A stretch of 64,000 nt of DNA from Flammeovirga yaeyamensis (GTDB taxonomy: Bacteria > Bacteroidota > Bacteroidia > Cytophagales > Flammeovirgaceae). The notes under the pieces are model-generated. The model ran no database searches. It saw only the letters and a program-made list of their open reading frames with translations, and was not told the origin of the DNA. The translations under genes and the position numbers were made by a program. The stretch is taken from contig NZ_CP076132.1 of the NCBI RefSeq assembly GCF_018736045.1, positions 3,953,501-4,017,500 on the forward strand. Direction: 5' to 3'. This document shows positions 53,908 through 63,384 of the stretch, in pieces. The stretch's first letter is position 1, and each line of letters begins with the position of its first letter.

Positions 53908-56808
53908 TTACGCTTCCACTTCTTCATAATCACTTACTGGAATACATGAACAAACTAAGTTTCTGTCGCCAAACGCACTGTCGATACGACGTACTGTTGG
54001 CCAGAACTTGTTGGCTTGTACGTATGGAAGTGGATAAACTGCTTTCTCTCTTGAGTAAGGAAGCGTCCACTCACCTGTGATTGTCATTTCCTGAGTATGA
54101 GGTGCATTTTTCAATACGTTCTCTACCGGATCTGCTTGACCATCGATGACCTCTTGAATTTCCTTACGGATTTCAATCATTGCATCACAGAATTGATCCA
54201 ATTCCGCTTTGCTTTCTGATTCAGTTGGTTCGATCATCAATGTACCTGGTACAGGGAATGATACTGTTGGTGCATGGTATCCGTAGTCCATCAAACGCTT
54301 AGCGATATCTTCAACTTCGATACCTGCTGGCTTGAATTGACGACAATCTACAATCATCTCGTGAGCGTTTCTGCCATTTGCACCTACATACAATACTGGG
54401 TAATGCTCTTTCAATCTGATTTGCATATAATTCGCATTCAAGATCGCTGTTTTTGTAGCATTCGTTAATCCTTCTGCCCCCATCATTGCGATGTAAGCAT
54501 AAGAGATTGGAAGAATACTTGCAGAACCCCAAGGTGCTGCCGATACAGCTGAAGAGGCTTTTTCTCCAACATTGTTATCGATTACTGCGTGACCCGGTAA
54601 GTAAGGAGCAAGATCTGCAACTACACCAATTGGACCAACACCAGGACCACCACCACCGTGAGGGATACAGAATGTTTTATGTAAGTTCAAGTGACAAACG
54701 TCAGCGCCGATATTAGCAGGTGAAGTTAAACCTACTTGAGCATTCATGTTTGCACCATCCATATATACACGTCCACCATTATCGTGAATGATTTGGCAGA
54801 TCTCAATTACTGATTCTTCGAATACACCGTGAGTTGATGGATAAGTAATCATCAATGAAGATAAGTTTTCTGAGTGATGCTCAGCTTTTGCTTTTAAATC
54901 TTCAACATCGATGTTACCTGCTTCATCACATTTTACGATCACTACTTTCATACCTGCCATTACTGCAGATGCTGGGTTCGTACCGTGTGCAGATGAAGGA
55001 ATGATGGCAATATTTCTATGGCTATCACCATTGGCTTCGTGATAAGCACGGATAGTCAATAGACCTGCATACTCACCATTTGCTCCAGAGTTTGGTTGTA
55101 ATGACATTGCATCAAAACCAGTGATTTCACATAACCAAGCTTCTAAGTTTTTGAAGATCTCTTGGTATCCTTGTGCTTGCTCTTTTGGTGCAAACGGGTG
55201 GATCGATCCAAACTCAGGCCATGTTACAGGAATCATTTCAGCTGTAGCATTCAATTTCATTGTACAAGATCCCAATGAAATCATTGAGTGTACCAACGAA
55301 AGGTCTTTGTTTTCCAAACGCTTTAGGTAACGTAACATTTCATGTTCCGCATGGTATTGACTAAATACTGGATGCGTCAAGAAATCAGATTCACGTTGTA
55401 AATCAGCAGGAATAGAAACATTCACATCGTTTGCTAACGCTTCTACATCTACAGCTTCATTTAAACCAAGTGCGTCTTGGAAGATATTTACAATATCAAC
55501 TACGTGAGAAACATCCGTTTGTTGGTTCATTGATAGGCCAATGTTACCATCCTCGAAGTAACGGAAGTTCGTCGTACGCTCTTCAGCTAAAATCTTGATT
55601 GCTTTTGCTTGAAGAGGTGTTGTATTGATTCTTACAGTTTCGAAATAATCTTTATTGACTACTTCAAGACCAATTTTTTCAATTGATGTTGCCAAAAGGT
55701 TTGCCATTCCGTGTGTACGGTAAGCAATTGTTTTTAAACCTTCCGGACCATGGTAGATAGCATATGCAGCAGCCATCACACCTAATAATACTTGTGCAGT
55801 ACAGATGTTTGATGTTGCACGCTCACGCTTAATGTGTTGCTCACGTGTTTGCAATGCCATTCTGTAGGCTTCGTTACCATCTTTATCTTTAGAGATACCA
55901 ATGATACGGCCAGGAATTTGACGTTTGTAAGCATCTCTAGTCGCTAGGAAACCTGCGTGAGGTCCACCGTATCCCATAGGAACACCAAAACGTTGTGCAG
56001 AACCAACTACTGCGTCTGCATCCATTTTACCTGGCTCTTTTAGTACTGTTAATGCTAAAAGATCCGATGCCATTGCTACCAATACTCCATTTTCGTGAGC
56101 TGAAGCAATAAAGTCAGTATAGTCAGAGATAGCTCCATTTGTATCTGGGTATTGAACCAATACACCAAATAAAGTTGGGTCTGTTACATCTAAATCTGCA
56201 ACATTACCTATTACCAAGTCGACTCCGATAGGAGTACAACGTGTTTTTAATAAATCAAGTGTTTGAGGATGACAAGTATCTGCTGCAAAGAATTTATTGG
56301 CTTGCTTTTTCTTAGCACCTTTTCTAGCTCCATGGAACATATGTACCACTTCACCTGCTGCTGTAGCTTCATCTAATAGAGAAGCGTTGGCCAATTCCAT
56401 TCCTGTAAGATCTGTCACCATAGTTTGGAAATTTAAAAGCATTTCCAATCTGCCTTGCGCAATCTCTGCTTGGTATGGAGTATAAGCAGTGTACCATCCC
56501 GGGTTTTCCATGATATTACGCAAAATTACCGGAGGGGTAATTGTATTGTAATATCCCATACCAATATAAGAACGATAGATCTTATTCTTCTCTGCAATTG
56601 TTTTGAATTGACGTAAGAATTGGTATTCCGTTAAAGGTTGAGGAAGTTCTAAAGGTTTCTTTAGACGGATTTTCTCAGGGACAGTTTGAGCGATTAATTC
56701 ATCAATATCTGATACCCCTAAAGCGGATAACATCTCCTCGATTTGAGTATGGTTGGGCGCGTTGTGCCTTGCCTCAAATCTCTCGAAATTGTTTAAATCA
56801 ATTTTCAT
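53908..56808 (-). CDS. gcvP: Glycine dehydrogenase (decarboxylating), P protein
   Basis: A PLP enzyme of the glycine cleavage system. At 966 aa it is the full-length fused form (both halves in one chain). The N-terminal half begins with [14 protein letters not shown] and has [19 protein letters not shown]. The C-terminal half carries the PLP lysine in [24 protein letters not shown], plus [16 protein letters not shown] and [11 protein letters not shown]. gcvT and gcvH are not nearby. The codon usage is rich in GCT/GGT and fits strong expression. It has its own promoter and terminator. Confidence 0.96.
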   Translation of the reverse strand: MKIDLNNFERFEARHNAPNHTQIEEMLSALGVSDIDELIAQTVPEKIRLKKPLELPQPLTEYQFLRQFKTIAEKNKIYRSYIGMGYYNTITPPVILRNIMENPGWYTAYTPYQAEIAQGRLEMLLNFQTMVTDLTGMELANASLLDEATAAGEVVHMFHGARKGAKKKQANKFFAADTCHPQTLDLLKTRCTPIGVDLVIGNVADLDVTDPTLFGVLVQYPDTNGAISDYTDFIASAHENGVLVAMASDLLALTVLKEPGKMDADAVVGSAQRFGVPMGYGGPHAGFLATRDAYKRQIPGRIIGISKDKDGNEAYRMALQTREQHIKRERATSNICTAQVLLGVMAAAYAIYHGPEGLKTIAYRTHGMANLLATSIEKIGLEVVNKDYFETVRINTTPLQAKAIKILAEERTTNFRYFEDGNIGLSMNQQTDVSHVVDIVNIFQDALGLNEAVDVEALANDVNVSIPADLQRESDFLTHPVFSQYHAEHEMLRYLKRLENKDLSLVHSMISLGSCTMKLNATAEMIPVTWPEFGSIHPFAPKEQAQGYQEIFKNLEAWLCEITGFDAMSLQPNSGANGEYAGLLTIRAYHEANGDSHRNIAIIPSSAHGTNPASAVMAGMKVVIVKCDEAGNIDVEDLKAKAEHHSENLSSLMITYPSTHGVFEESVIEICQIIHDNGGRVYMDGANMNAQVGLTSPANIGADVCHLNLHKTFCIPHGGGGPGVGPIGVVADLAPYLPGHAVIDNNVGEKASSAVSAAPWGSASILPISYAYIAMMGAEGLTNATKTAILNANYMQIRLKEHYPVLYVGANGRNAHEMIVDCRQFKPAGIEVEDIAKRLMDYGYHAPTVSFPVPGTLMIEPTESESKAELDQFCDAMIEIRKEIQEVIDGQADPVENVLKNAPHTQEMTITGEWTLPYSREKAVYPLPYVQANKFWPTVRRIDSAFGDRNLVCSCIPVSDYEEVEA

Positions 56809-56905
56809 CGACTATGGTTGTGTTGTGGTAATTTTGAACGAGCATATTGAAGGTTATCGAAGGAGTGGTAAATTATTCCCGCACCCTCCCTATCAAATGC
56901 TGCGG

Positions 56906-56936
56906 CAAATATAATTAACTTTGATTATTAAATAAA
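56906..56936 (-). promoter_or_regulatory. Promoter of gcvP
   Basis: On the minus strand TTTA, 19 bases, then TATATTTG (56913-56906), a perfect TAnnTTTG. The leader would be about 90 nt. I saw no glycine-riboswitch signature. The rest of the gap up to 57228 is AT-rich and featureless. Confidence 0.6.
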
Positions 56937-57228
56937 CCTTACTAATTATTTGTGAAAATAATTTTCAGATAAGACTTCATATTTTGAATATAATAACATA
57001 ATTAAAGTATCTGTTTGGTAACTGTTTAAGTGAATAAATTTTCATTTTAAGTGAAATGAGCGAAATACTTACATATGTTGAATCTTTTGGATAAAATAAT
57101 GAACACAATGTATTAAATTGCCTTTAATTCAGTTTGATAATCAATTAATTATATCGAAATTTAAATAAAGTACAATTTTAGAAATGTAAGGCTTTGCATT
57201 TCGGATGACGAACCAAGTTACCCCACTA

Positions 57229-58746
57229 ATGAAAACGAGTACACTGACTATACTGCTTACTATTTGTTACTTAAATTGTTTTGCACAATGTAAAACAAAT
57301 CAGGCTATTGAATTCTTTAATTACAATACAGTTAACAATCTCTACCTAGAAATTGATTCTACAGATTACAATCAATTTGTCTCTATGTCTTTAAAACCAA
57401 ACCAATTAGTGTTTGGCCAACTGAAAGTTGAAAATCAAGGAAAAAAGGAATCTTATTGTGGAATTAGTTTTCATATTAACGATCAAGTAGAGGATAGTAA
57501 TTACAAAAAATCCATTAAAATAAATTTTGGTCAGCATACCGATCAGTTAAAAGGCATATATCTCGAAGCCATAAATAATGATCCTACTTTATCAAGAAAA
57601 AAATTGATGAATAAACTCTTGGTTGATTTGGATATACCAACACCAAGAATGTCGCACACCAATTTATATATCAATAATCAATTTATCGGCTTATACCTCT
57701 TAACCGAACCAATTGATGAACGCTTTTTACATCATCAATTTGATACAAACGATGGAGTACTTTACAATGCTCACTTTGGGGCCGACTTAATGAATGATCC
57801 AAATTCATATTTAGATGATAAAGTATATCACCTTTATTCGGGACATGACTTTCATAACAACTCACTTCATTCCTTCTTAGACAGTATAAATCTATTACAT
57901 CATACTGAATTTAAAGCTTACATTGAAAAACATTTTGATACAGAGACTTTCATCAAAACATTAGCAGTTGAGATACTCTGTGGACACTGGAATAACTACG
58001 CATACAACAAAAACAACTTCAGTTTATATCAACATCCTAAAACAAAGAAATGGACTTACATCCCTAAAGGATACAACAACACTTTTGGTATAAACTATGT
58101 TTCTAATCGAATTGATTGGGCGGTTAGAGACGTAAACCATTGGCTAGATCCTTATGAGGCTCGTTTATTAGTCAGTAAAATTTTAGAAGATCCTGATTAC
58201 AGAAATCAGTTCAACATTTTTATTCACCAATACATCAAGACGACATTTAATACCAAAGTATTATCACCTTATCTGAACCATCAGAAAGAAATTTTACTCC
58301 CGTATGTCGAAAACGATTATCTCTACTGTATGGAGTATGGTTGGACAGAAACTGATTTTATTCTCTCTTTTGAACATCAAACAAACAATCATATTGATCA
58401 TGGTTTAAAAGAATTTATTGATGTTCGAAGTCGTTCTGCTTTAAAACAGGTGATATTACCTACAGAAAACGATTTATCATCACATTGGATCAAAACCATT
58501 CAATACCTACCAGAACCTGATAAAAATGTCGTTTGGATGACCATGAACGATATGAACTATAAACGTTGCATGGTGACTGTTGTAAACGATAAAGGAAAAA
58601 CAGTTAAACGATTCATTTATTCTCCTGCAGCATCAATAAAAGTGGAGTACGATAAATTCTCAAAAGGCACTTATTTTTTAAATACTGAGATTGAAAATAT
58701 TAAAGGAAGTTGGGTGAATTTGCCAAATGTTTTAGTAACCAATTAA
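57229..58746 (+). CDS. CotH-like protein, probable pseudokinase, exported
   Basis: The start at 57229 gives a signal peptide (MKTSTLTILLTICYLNCFAQ). The 505-aa protein follows the CotH layout: LKGIYLEAINNDPTLSRKKLMNKLLVDL, NLYINNQFIGLYLLTEPIDERFL, and FIKTLAVEILCGHWNNYAYNKNNFSLYQHP. Where active CotH kinases have a Lys-Gly-Asp-type box and I-P-W-D-x-D-N-T, this one has GVLYNAHF and YIPKGYNNTFG, so the acidic metal ligands and the lysine appear lost. A short beta domain (about 420-505) follows, ending near a T9SS-like size but without a clear sorting signal. A binding rather than phosphorylating role is inferred. Confidence 0.65.
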   Translation: MKTSTLTILLTICYLNCFAQCKTNQAIEFFNYNTVNNLYLEIDSTDYNQFVSMSLKPNQLVFGQLKVENQGKKESYCGISFHINDQVEDSNYKKSIKINFGQHTDQLKGIYLEAINNDPTLSRKKLMNKLLVDLDIPTPRMSHTNLYINNQFIGLYLLTEPIDERFLHHQFDTNDGVLYNAHFGADLMNDPNSYLDDKVYHLYSGHDFHNNSLHSFLDSINLLHHTEFKAYIEKHFDTETFIKTLAVEILCGHWNNYAYNKNNFSLYQHPKTKKWTYIPKGYNNTFGINYVSNRIDWAVRDVNHWLDPYEARLLVSKILEDPDYRNQFNIFIHQYIKTTFNTKVLSPYLNHQKEILLPYVENDYLYCMEYGWTETDFILSFEHQTNNHIDHGLKEFIDVRSRSALKQVILPTENDLSSHWIKTIQYLPEPDKNVVWMTMNDMNYKRCMVTVVNDKGKTVKRFIYSPAASIKVEYDKFSKGTYFLNTEIENIKGSWVNLPNVLVTN

Positions 58747-58772
58747 ACTTTAGTATAATTCTAAAACTCAAA

Positions 58773-59993
58773 CTAAAAGTTAAACTTCATATTAAACCTC
58801 CCCCATTTAGGGTAAAGTGGTGGAAATGTGTTTTCTGGCTGATAATTATGGCGATCCCAATGGTATTCGAAGGCACCAATTCTATGGGTTAATACCACCC
58901 CTACAGATAAAGTATGTATTAATTTAGGTATTTGATGATACTCAATTACATAGGGTGATTCCTCAAAAGGAATTAAGCTTCCTTGCATTTCCCCAGAATA
59001 GACATTTAACATCCCTCCAGAGACAAATTTGATATAGGCCTGTGTTATCTTGAAATTTCGAGAAAGCCAACTCTCTGCAGACTGTTCCCTTAAGGTTTCA
59101 TCCTGTGACCACATACCACTATTGTATTTCATTTTAGCATATTTGGTCTCTTTTAGCTTATAAAAACTACTTGTATTTTCTTTTTTACTCCAAGGTCTTT
59201 CACCATTTACAAAGTGATTATTAAACAAGCCGATTCTTAATTGAATACTCCCTTCAGCAGAAATATCCATTGTTCCAACTGTGGCTCTAAGTATCAAAAA
59301 GTTTTCGACAAAAGGTAATACAGATACAAAGTCCTGTTTGTAAATCACTGTATAATTAAGTAGTAATCCATTCCCTATTTGGTTCTTCCATCCGTTAATG
59401 GCTCCATTACCTATTGCACTGTGAAATTTATTCTGGAAAAAATCTGCTCCTGCTATTTCACCAACAACACCAATATCAAGATAGGTCTCTAAAATATATC
59501 CATGAGATGGAGAAAAGGACTCTCTACCTAATCTTAAGAATGTTTGCCCACAAAATGGAATATCTGTAGAATCTACTTCCGTTTGTTCAACATTTTTGGG
59601 AGTGTACATTCGATGAGCAAAACTTACTGTATAAAGATCGTGACTATCTTTTGCTTTTAAAGTTAAAGCCCTTGTGAATTTATTATCCAACCCTTTCCAA
59701 CCTGCTGTGATGGCTGTTCCAAAACTATAAAATTGATCTGTACTCTTTAAAAGAAATAGATCCTCATCCACTGTGAGGTTAAAATAAAAGGGAGACTTCT
59801 CTTTATCTTTCTTCTTTTCTTGAGCATGAGTATTTTTCACTTGCAATGAGAAAAAAGTGATAAGAATTAAGCATTTGAAATAGATGAACTTCGAATTCAA
59901 AAGAGAATAGATTAGAGTAAATAGAATTGATTTTTTGTTGTTAACTAAATTAATAAAATAATTTAAGATTATTCTCATTTCAATCAACATCAA
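58773..59993 (-). CDS. LpxR-like (DUF2219) outer-membrane lipid A deacylase family protein
   Basis: The barrel begins after a signal region ending NTHAQ and has NLTVDEDLFLLKSTDQFYSFGTAITAG, matching the D-x-D-x-(Y/F)-x-x-x-D-x-x-Y-(T/S)-x-G opening of LpxR-type proteins. GADFFQNKFHSAIGNGAINGWKNQIGN carries the conserved Q-N-x-x-H and G-W-x-x-Q features, including the likely catalytic His. LpxR removes 3'-acyl chains from lipid A. The true start is uncertain: 59993 gives a very long N-terminus; ATG at 59978 or TTG at 59900 (about 25 residues before cleavage) are more natural. Confidence 0.7.
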   Translation of the reverse strand: MMLIEMRIILNYFINLVNNKKSILFTLIYSLLNSKFIYFKCLILITFFSLQVKNTHAQEKKKDKEKSPFYFNLTVDEDLFLLKSTDQFYSFGTAITAGWKGLDNKFTRALTLKAKDSHDLYTVSFAHRMYTPKNVEQTEVDSTDIPFCGQTFLRLGRESFSPSHGYILETYLDIGVVGEIAGADFFQNKFHSAIGNGAINGWKNQIGNGLLLNYTVIYKQDFVSVLPFVENFLILRATVGTMDISAEGSIQLRIGLFNNHFVNGERPWSKKENTSSFYKLKETKYAKMKYNSGMWSQDETLREQSAESWLSRNFKITQAYIKFVSGGMLNVYSGEMQGSLIPFEESPYVIEYHQIPKLIHTLSVGVVLTHRIGAFEYHWDRHNYQPENTFPPLYPKWGRFNMKFNF

Positions 59994-60262
59994 GAACTAT
60001 CTGATTACTTCTACCTAATAATTTGATAAACAAAAAGTACAGAGGTAATAAAAAACTGATTATCAATGTTTAATAATATCATATCCAAGTTTAAACATCA
60101 GATTCTAGCACTATACACAGTTATTGTATTGATATTCAAAGATTTATTAAGTGTAATATTGACATTAACATTTGATAATCTCTTATTTGTAAACTCAACA
60201 CATGTAACTGTCTGTTTCTAAATCTATTACCAACTAATTCAACTCTAACTCAATCACTTATT

Positions 60263-60811
60263 ATGAAAATTATCAAGGCAACAAAAGAAACACATTATCA
60301 AGAATTTTTAAATCATTGTCCTCACCAATCAGTAAGCAAGGAGTATTTAAAAAAGAACATCACTTACATTCTCGTATTTAAAGGGGAAGTGGCTGGTGGT
60401 TATGTTTTTGGTAACACCTATCCTTATCGTTATACCGAACACATTACGGATAAAATCGATAAACAGAAAATGCTTCATTTTACAGCATACAATAACGTAA
60501 CTGAAATTACGTGTATGTGGATAAAACCTGAGCTTAAAAAATCTTACGTTAGTAAATTCATGTGGGCTTCGATAGGCTATAAAGGCTATTTTGGAAATGC
60601 AGAATACTATTTATTTGGCACTAAGTCTAAAAAGTTTGCCAAAGTCTTGAATTTCCCAATGAGTACTAAACGTCTTATGAGTAGCAATACAGATGACAGA
60701 AAAAAGTATCATTTCTTTATTGCTGATAGAAAAAAGACTATTCTTGGTGCATTTGAAATATTAATGGGATTATTTATCAAGAAGCCAAATCAAGAATTAA
60801 TTAGCGAATAA
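60263..60811 (+). CDS. Hypothetical protein, possible GNAT-like fold
   Basis: 182 residues without signal peptide. The pattern YILVFKGEVAGGYVFGN, then a variable loop, then VTEITCMWIKPELKKSYVSKFMWASIGYKGYFGNAEYYLFGTK, recalls the strand-helix core of acyltransferases, and FAKVLNFPMSTKRLM would be the late helix. No acetyl-CoA loop (Q-x-x-G-x-G/A) is convincing. It is monocistronic, with a long hairpin downstream. I do not recognise the family. Its AT-rich upstream region has no clear promoter. Confidence 0.5.
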   Translation: MKIIKATKETHYQEFLNHCPHQSVSKEYLKKNITYILVFKGEVAGGYVFGNTYPYRYTEHITDKIDKQKMLHFTAYNNVTEITCMWIKPELKKSYVSKFMWASIGYKGYFGNAEYYLFGTKSKKFAKVLNFPMSTKRLMSSNTDDRKKYHFFIADRKKTILGAFEILMGLFIKKPNQELISE

Positions 60812-60849
60812 TTATATATATCAAATTTTAATTTACACCTCAGATTATT

Positions 60850-60880
60850 AGTATGGACGTTGTTTTTCAACGTCCATACT
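60850..60880. terminator. Perfect hairpin between convergent genes
   Basis: AGTATGGACGTTG / CAACGTCCATACT, 13-bp perfect stem with a TTTTT loop. The T-tract is poor on both strands (GTTTATAC after it on plus), so termination is plausible but not certain. Confidence 0.55.
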
Positions 60881-60899
60881 GTTTATACATATGTATGAT

Positions 60900-61778
60900 T
60901 TAGAAAGGTAACACTCTAGATACCTCATCTTTATATTTTTTAAATGCCTCGGGACGGTTTTTCATCATTTGTGCATCTTTTAATGGTATTGAAGCAAACA
61001 TGAACATTGCCCACATTCCTACTGAACCTAGTGCAGCATACCACGGAGCGTTATATGCATAAGCCATAATTGCTAATCCAAACCAAAACATCATCTCTCC
61101 TAAATAATTCGGATTTCTTGATTTCCCCCAAATTCCTGTTCTTAAAATATCCGATTTTTGTGGATTGCTTCTTTTTCTAAACTTATCCAATTCGTTATCG
61201 GCTAAAAGCTCGAATATTCCTCCGATAAATGACATAAGGGCACCAATGTAGAAATAAAAGGGTAATTGTTTCATTCCTACAAATAAGCTTTTGTAATCAA
61301 AAACATAGGTCATTCCCCAAAAAGAAAGGAATACAATGACTGTTGGATAAAAGTGTAAGGCTAAAAAATTAATAGGCTCAAACCCCTTTCCGAATTTGTT
61401 TCTGAAATTTTCGTATCTAAAATCTTCATGATGCCATCCCGGCCATCCTCTTGCCCAACTTAATGTTAAACGCCAAGACCAGAAACTAATGACAAAAGCA
61501 GCGGACCATTGAGGTAATTTCCAATGTCCTCCACCTAGATAGAAATAAAAACCCACCAATAAATAGAAAGGAATCACGGACCAATAGGCATCATAAGTAC
61601 TGGTGTTTTTTTTGATTACAGAAAAAATGTAACAGACTACTGTCATTACAACATCTGCTATGAACATATTCCATATTCTATTACCAACATCAATATATTC
61701 GTAGCTCAGGACACCAGAAATGCCTATAATAATGTAGATGATGGTTATTTCAACTAACGCCTTTTGTTTGCTTGTCAT
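60900..61778 (-). CDS. DUF1295-type membrane protein (steroid-reductase/ICMT-like fold)
   Basis: 292 residues and about eight spans. SVIPFYLLVGFYFYLGGG, RLTLSWARGWPGWHHEDFRYENFRNKFG and RSNPQKSDILRTGIWGKSRNPNYLGEMMFWFGLAI match the DUF1295 pattern. The last segment is the usual nucleotide/cofactor-binding R-x-P-N-Y-x-G-E box. Relatives are reductases or methyltransferases of lipids. It overlaps the upstream metallo-hydrolase gene by four bases (ATGA), so the two are co-translated and may act on one lipid-like substrate. Confidence 0.78.
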   Translation of the reverse strand: MTSKQKALVEITIIYIIIGISGVLSYEYIDVGNRIWNMFIADVVMTVVCYIFSVIKKNTSTYDAYWSVIPFYLLVGFYFYLGGGHWKLPQWSAAFVISFWSWRLTLSWARGWPGWHHEDFRYENFRNKFGKGFEPINFLALHFYPTVIVFLSFWGMTYVFDYKSLFVGMKQLPFYFYIGALMSFIGGIFELLADNELDKFRKRSNPQKSDILRTGIWGKSRNPNYLGEMMFWFGLAIMAYAYNAPWYAALGSVGMWAMFMFASIPLKDAQMMKNRPEAFKKYKDEVSRVLPF

Positions 61779-62548
61779 GATATACGCTTAAGATTATAGT
61801 CTGAAAAAGCTTGGTATCTATCCGTTAACCAAGGATATTTTAATAGGTCTTCCGGTTGAGCAGACCATTCAATTTTTGCAAATTTACTCACGATACCTTC
61901 AGCATGTTTATCTTCGTCGTGAGTAGGAACAATTACTTTGGGCTGAATTAGTTCACAAAGTTTCTCTACACTTTCTATTCCGGGGGATACGACACCACCT
62001 AAGAAGAATGGCAATTTGTATAGATTAAATGGTGTGAACATCAAAGAACAACTTGGTACGTTACCCAAAGATGATAGGTGTTGTTCATCTAAACTAAAAC
62101 CATGTGATAATAGATAAACACTTTCATTTTCTGAGCACAGCACATAGCCATCATAAATAGGATCTATCGCTCTTCGAGTTGGTAAAAAATGGATATCAAT
62201 ATTGTTTATAGAAATTTTAGATTGATGTTTATCCAATCCAATAAATTCAGCATTTGGTAGGGTCTTTTTTATCTCTTTCTGAATTGATTTAGGACCTATT
62301 ACCTTCTTTGGTTGTAACTTTTCTAGGGTAACTTGATGTAAATGATCAGGATATTTTTGTGTAATCAATACAGCATCAAAAGATGGTACTTTACCATAAT
62401 CTAACGGAGGCGTTCTATGCCATTGTTTATTGAACCAAGAAAAGTAATCTATTTCAACCCCTTCCAACCAAGGGTCAATCAGAAGTTTCAATCCTTCAAA
62501 CTCTAAAAACCAAGAGTTATCCATATTGAGCCGCTGTAAATTAATCAT
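61775..62548 (-). CDS. Metallo-beta-lactamase-fold hydrolase with altered metal motif
   Basis: 257 residues of the L-ascorbate-lactonase/UPF0173-like group. The opening DNSWFLEFEGLKLLIDPWLEG is typical. Where classic members have H-x-H-x-D-H, this one reads TQKYPDHLHQVTL, keeping Asp-His and a later His but replacing the first two. The same form occurs in a plant-like subgroup. Later metal residues are less clear (LLSHGFSLDEQH, VIVPTHDEDKH). Catalysis is therefore uncertain. The start could also be the Met eight codons later. It is coupled to the DUF1295 gene by ATGA. Confidence 0.72.
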   Translation of the reverse strand: MINLQRLNMDNSWFLEFEGLKLLIDPWLEGVEIDYFSWFNKQWHRTPPLDYGKVPSFDAVLITQKYPDHLHQVTLEKLQPKKVIGPKSIQKEIKKTLPNAEFIGLDKHQSKISINNIDIHFLPTRRAIDPIYDGYVLCSENESVYLLSHGFSLDEQHLSSLGNVPSCSLMFTPFNLYKLPFFLGGVVSPGIESVEKLCELIQPKVIVPTHDEDKHAEGIVSKFAKIEWSAQPEDLLKYPWLTDRYQAFSDYNLKRIS

Positions 62549-62632
62549 ATAAAGAGAGTCCGAGTAAATTATTGATCATTAAAGATCAATCATCAGTTTA
62601 AATTATGTTTCAAAAGTATAACGTTATACCTA

Positions 62633-63295
62633 TTACATTGTTTGATCTGATATGGTAAATTTTGCTTTGTTACTTTTAAAAACAGTACCATCTTTTAATA
62701 TGAGTTCAAAAGTTATATCTCCATTTGTAAAAGCTACATATTCTAACAATTTAAGCTTAAATGAAGGTTGAGGTGTTATAAGCAAGTGTTGAAGTCCACC
62801 TGTTTCAATCCAATCTGATTTTGTTCTATATCCCTTATCTGGATTGTAAACATCAGTGATAAAGAATAAATCAGAAAGGTCCTCTCCTGCAATCCTACCA
62901 TCTACATCTTCAGAATAAATGATTTTATAATCCTCGATTTCTTGTTCAAGAATAAAATTTGGCCCTGGAGAGGCATAAGCTTGTTGTATAAAAAAGTAAT
63001 TATTCACTTTTTGGTGATCTTCCATAACAGATCCAACCGCTTCACCATTTACCAACATATTTAATCGTATATTGATTATTGCTTCTTGATAATTTTCAGA
63101 TTGATGATCTCGTAAATAATGCCACTCTTCGTTGTGAAAGACAACCTTACCTGACATAATTTCTATATTATTAATTTCTAAGTGTTCATCCCAACCAGGA
63201 CCACAACCTGGATCACCTGGAATAATTCCACAAGCTGCAATGATAATAAAATGAAAGAGAGAAAGAATGAGAGCACGTTTTAATAGTTGTTTCAT
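62633..63295 (-). CDS. Hypothetical lipoprotein
   Basis: 220 residues with a lipoprotein signal; the lipobox is IIAAC (Cys22) followed by Gly, and a Gly/Pro/Cys-rich stretch (GIIPGDPGCGPGW). The mature part is beta-rich: VVFHNEEWHYLRDH, INIRLNMLVNGEAVGSV, FKLKLLEYVAFTNGDITFELILKDG. I do not recognise a family. It lies on the same strand as the DUF5686 gene upstream with 89 bases between, so co-transcription is possible. Confidence 0.6.
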   Translation of the reverse strand: MKQLLKRALILSLFHFIIIAACGIIPGDPGCGPGWDEHLEINNIEIMSGKVVFHNEEWHYLRDHQSENYQEAIINIRLNMLVNGEAVGSVMEDHQKVNNYFFIQQAYASPGPNFILEQEIEDYKIIYSEDVDGRIAGEDLSDLFFITDVYNPDKGYRTKSDWIETGGLQHLLITPQPSFKLKLLEYVAFTNGDITFELILKDGTVFKSNKAKFTISDQTM

Positions 63296-63384
63296 AGTTT
63301 TTATCCGTTAGTTAATCACCTGAATTTCCTTTAGTTTTTATGAGTAATATATTTTAAACTTCAGATGAATGAAAATGAAAGTTA

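Noticed and set aside
55830-55860. CACGTG-centred sequence in gcvP as a parS site
   Set aside because: It lies in coding sequence and matches the parS 16-mer only around its centre.
53908-56808. Several 60-76-codon frames on either strand within gcvP
   Set aside because: They are out-of-frame shadows of a long, well-conserved gene with biased codons.
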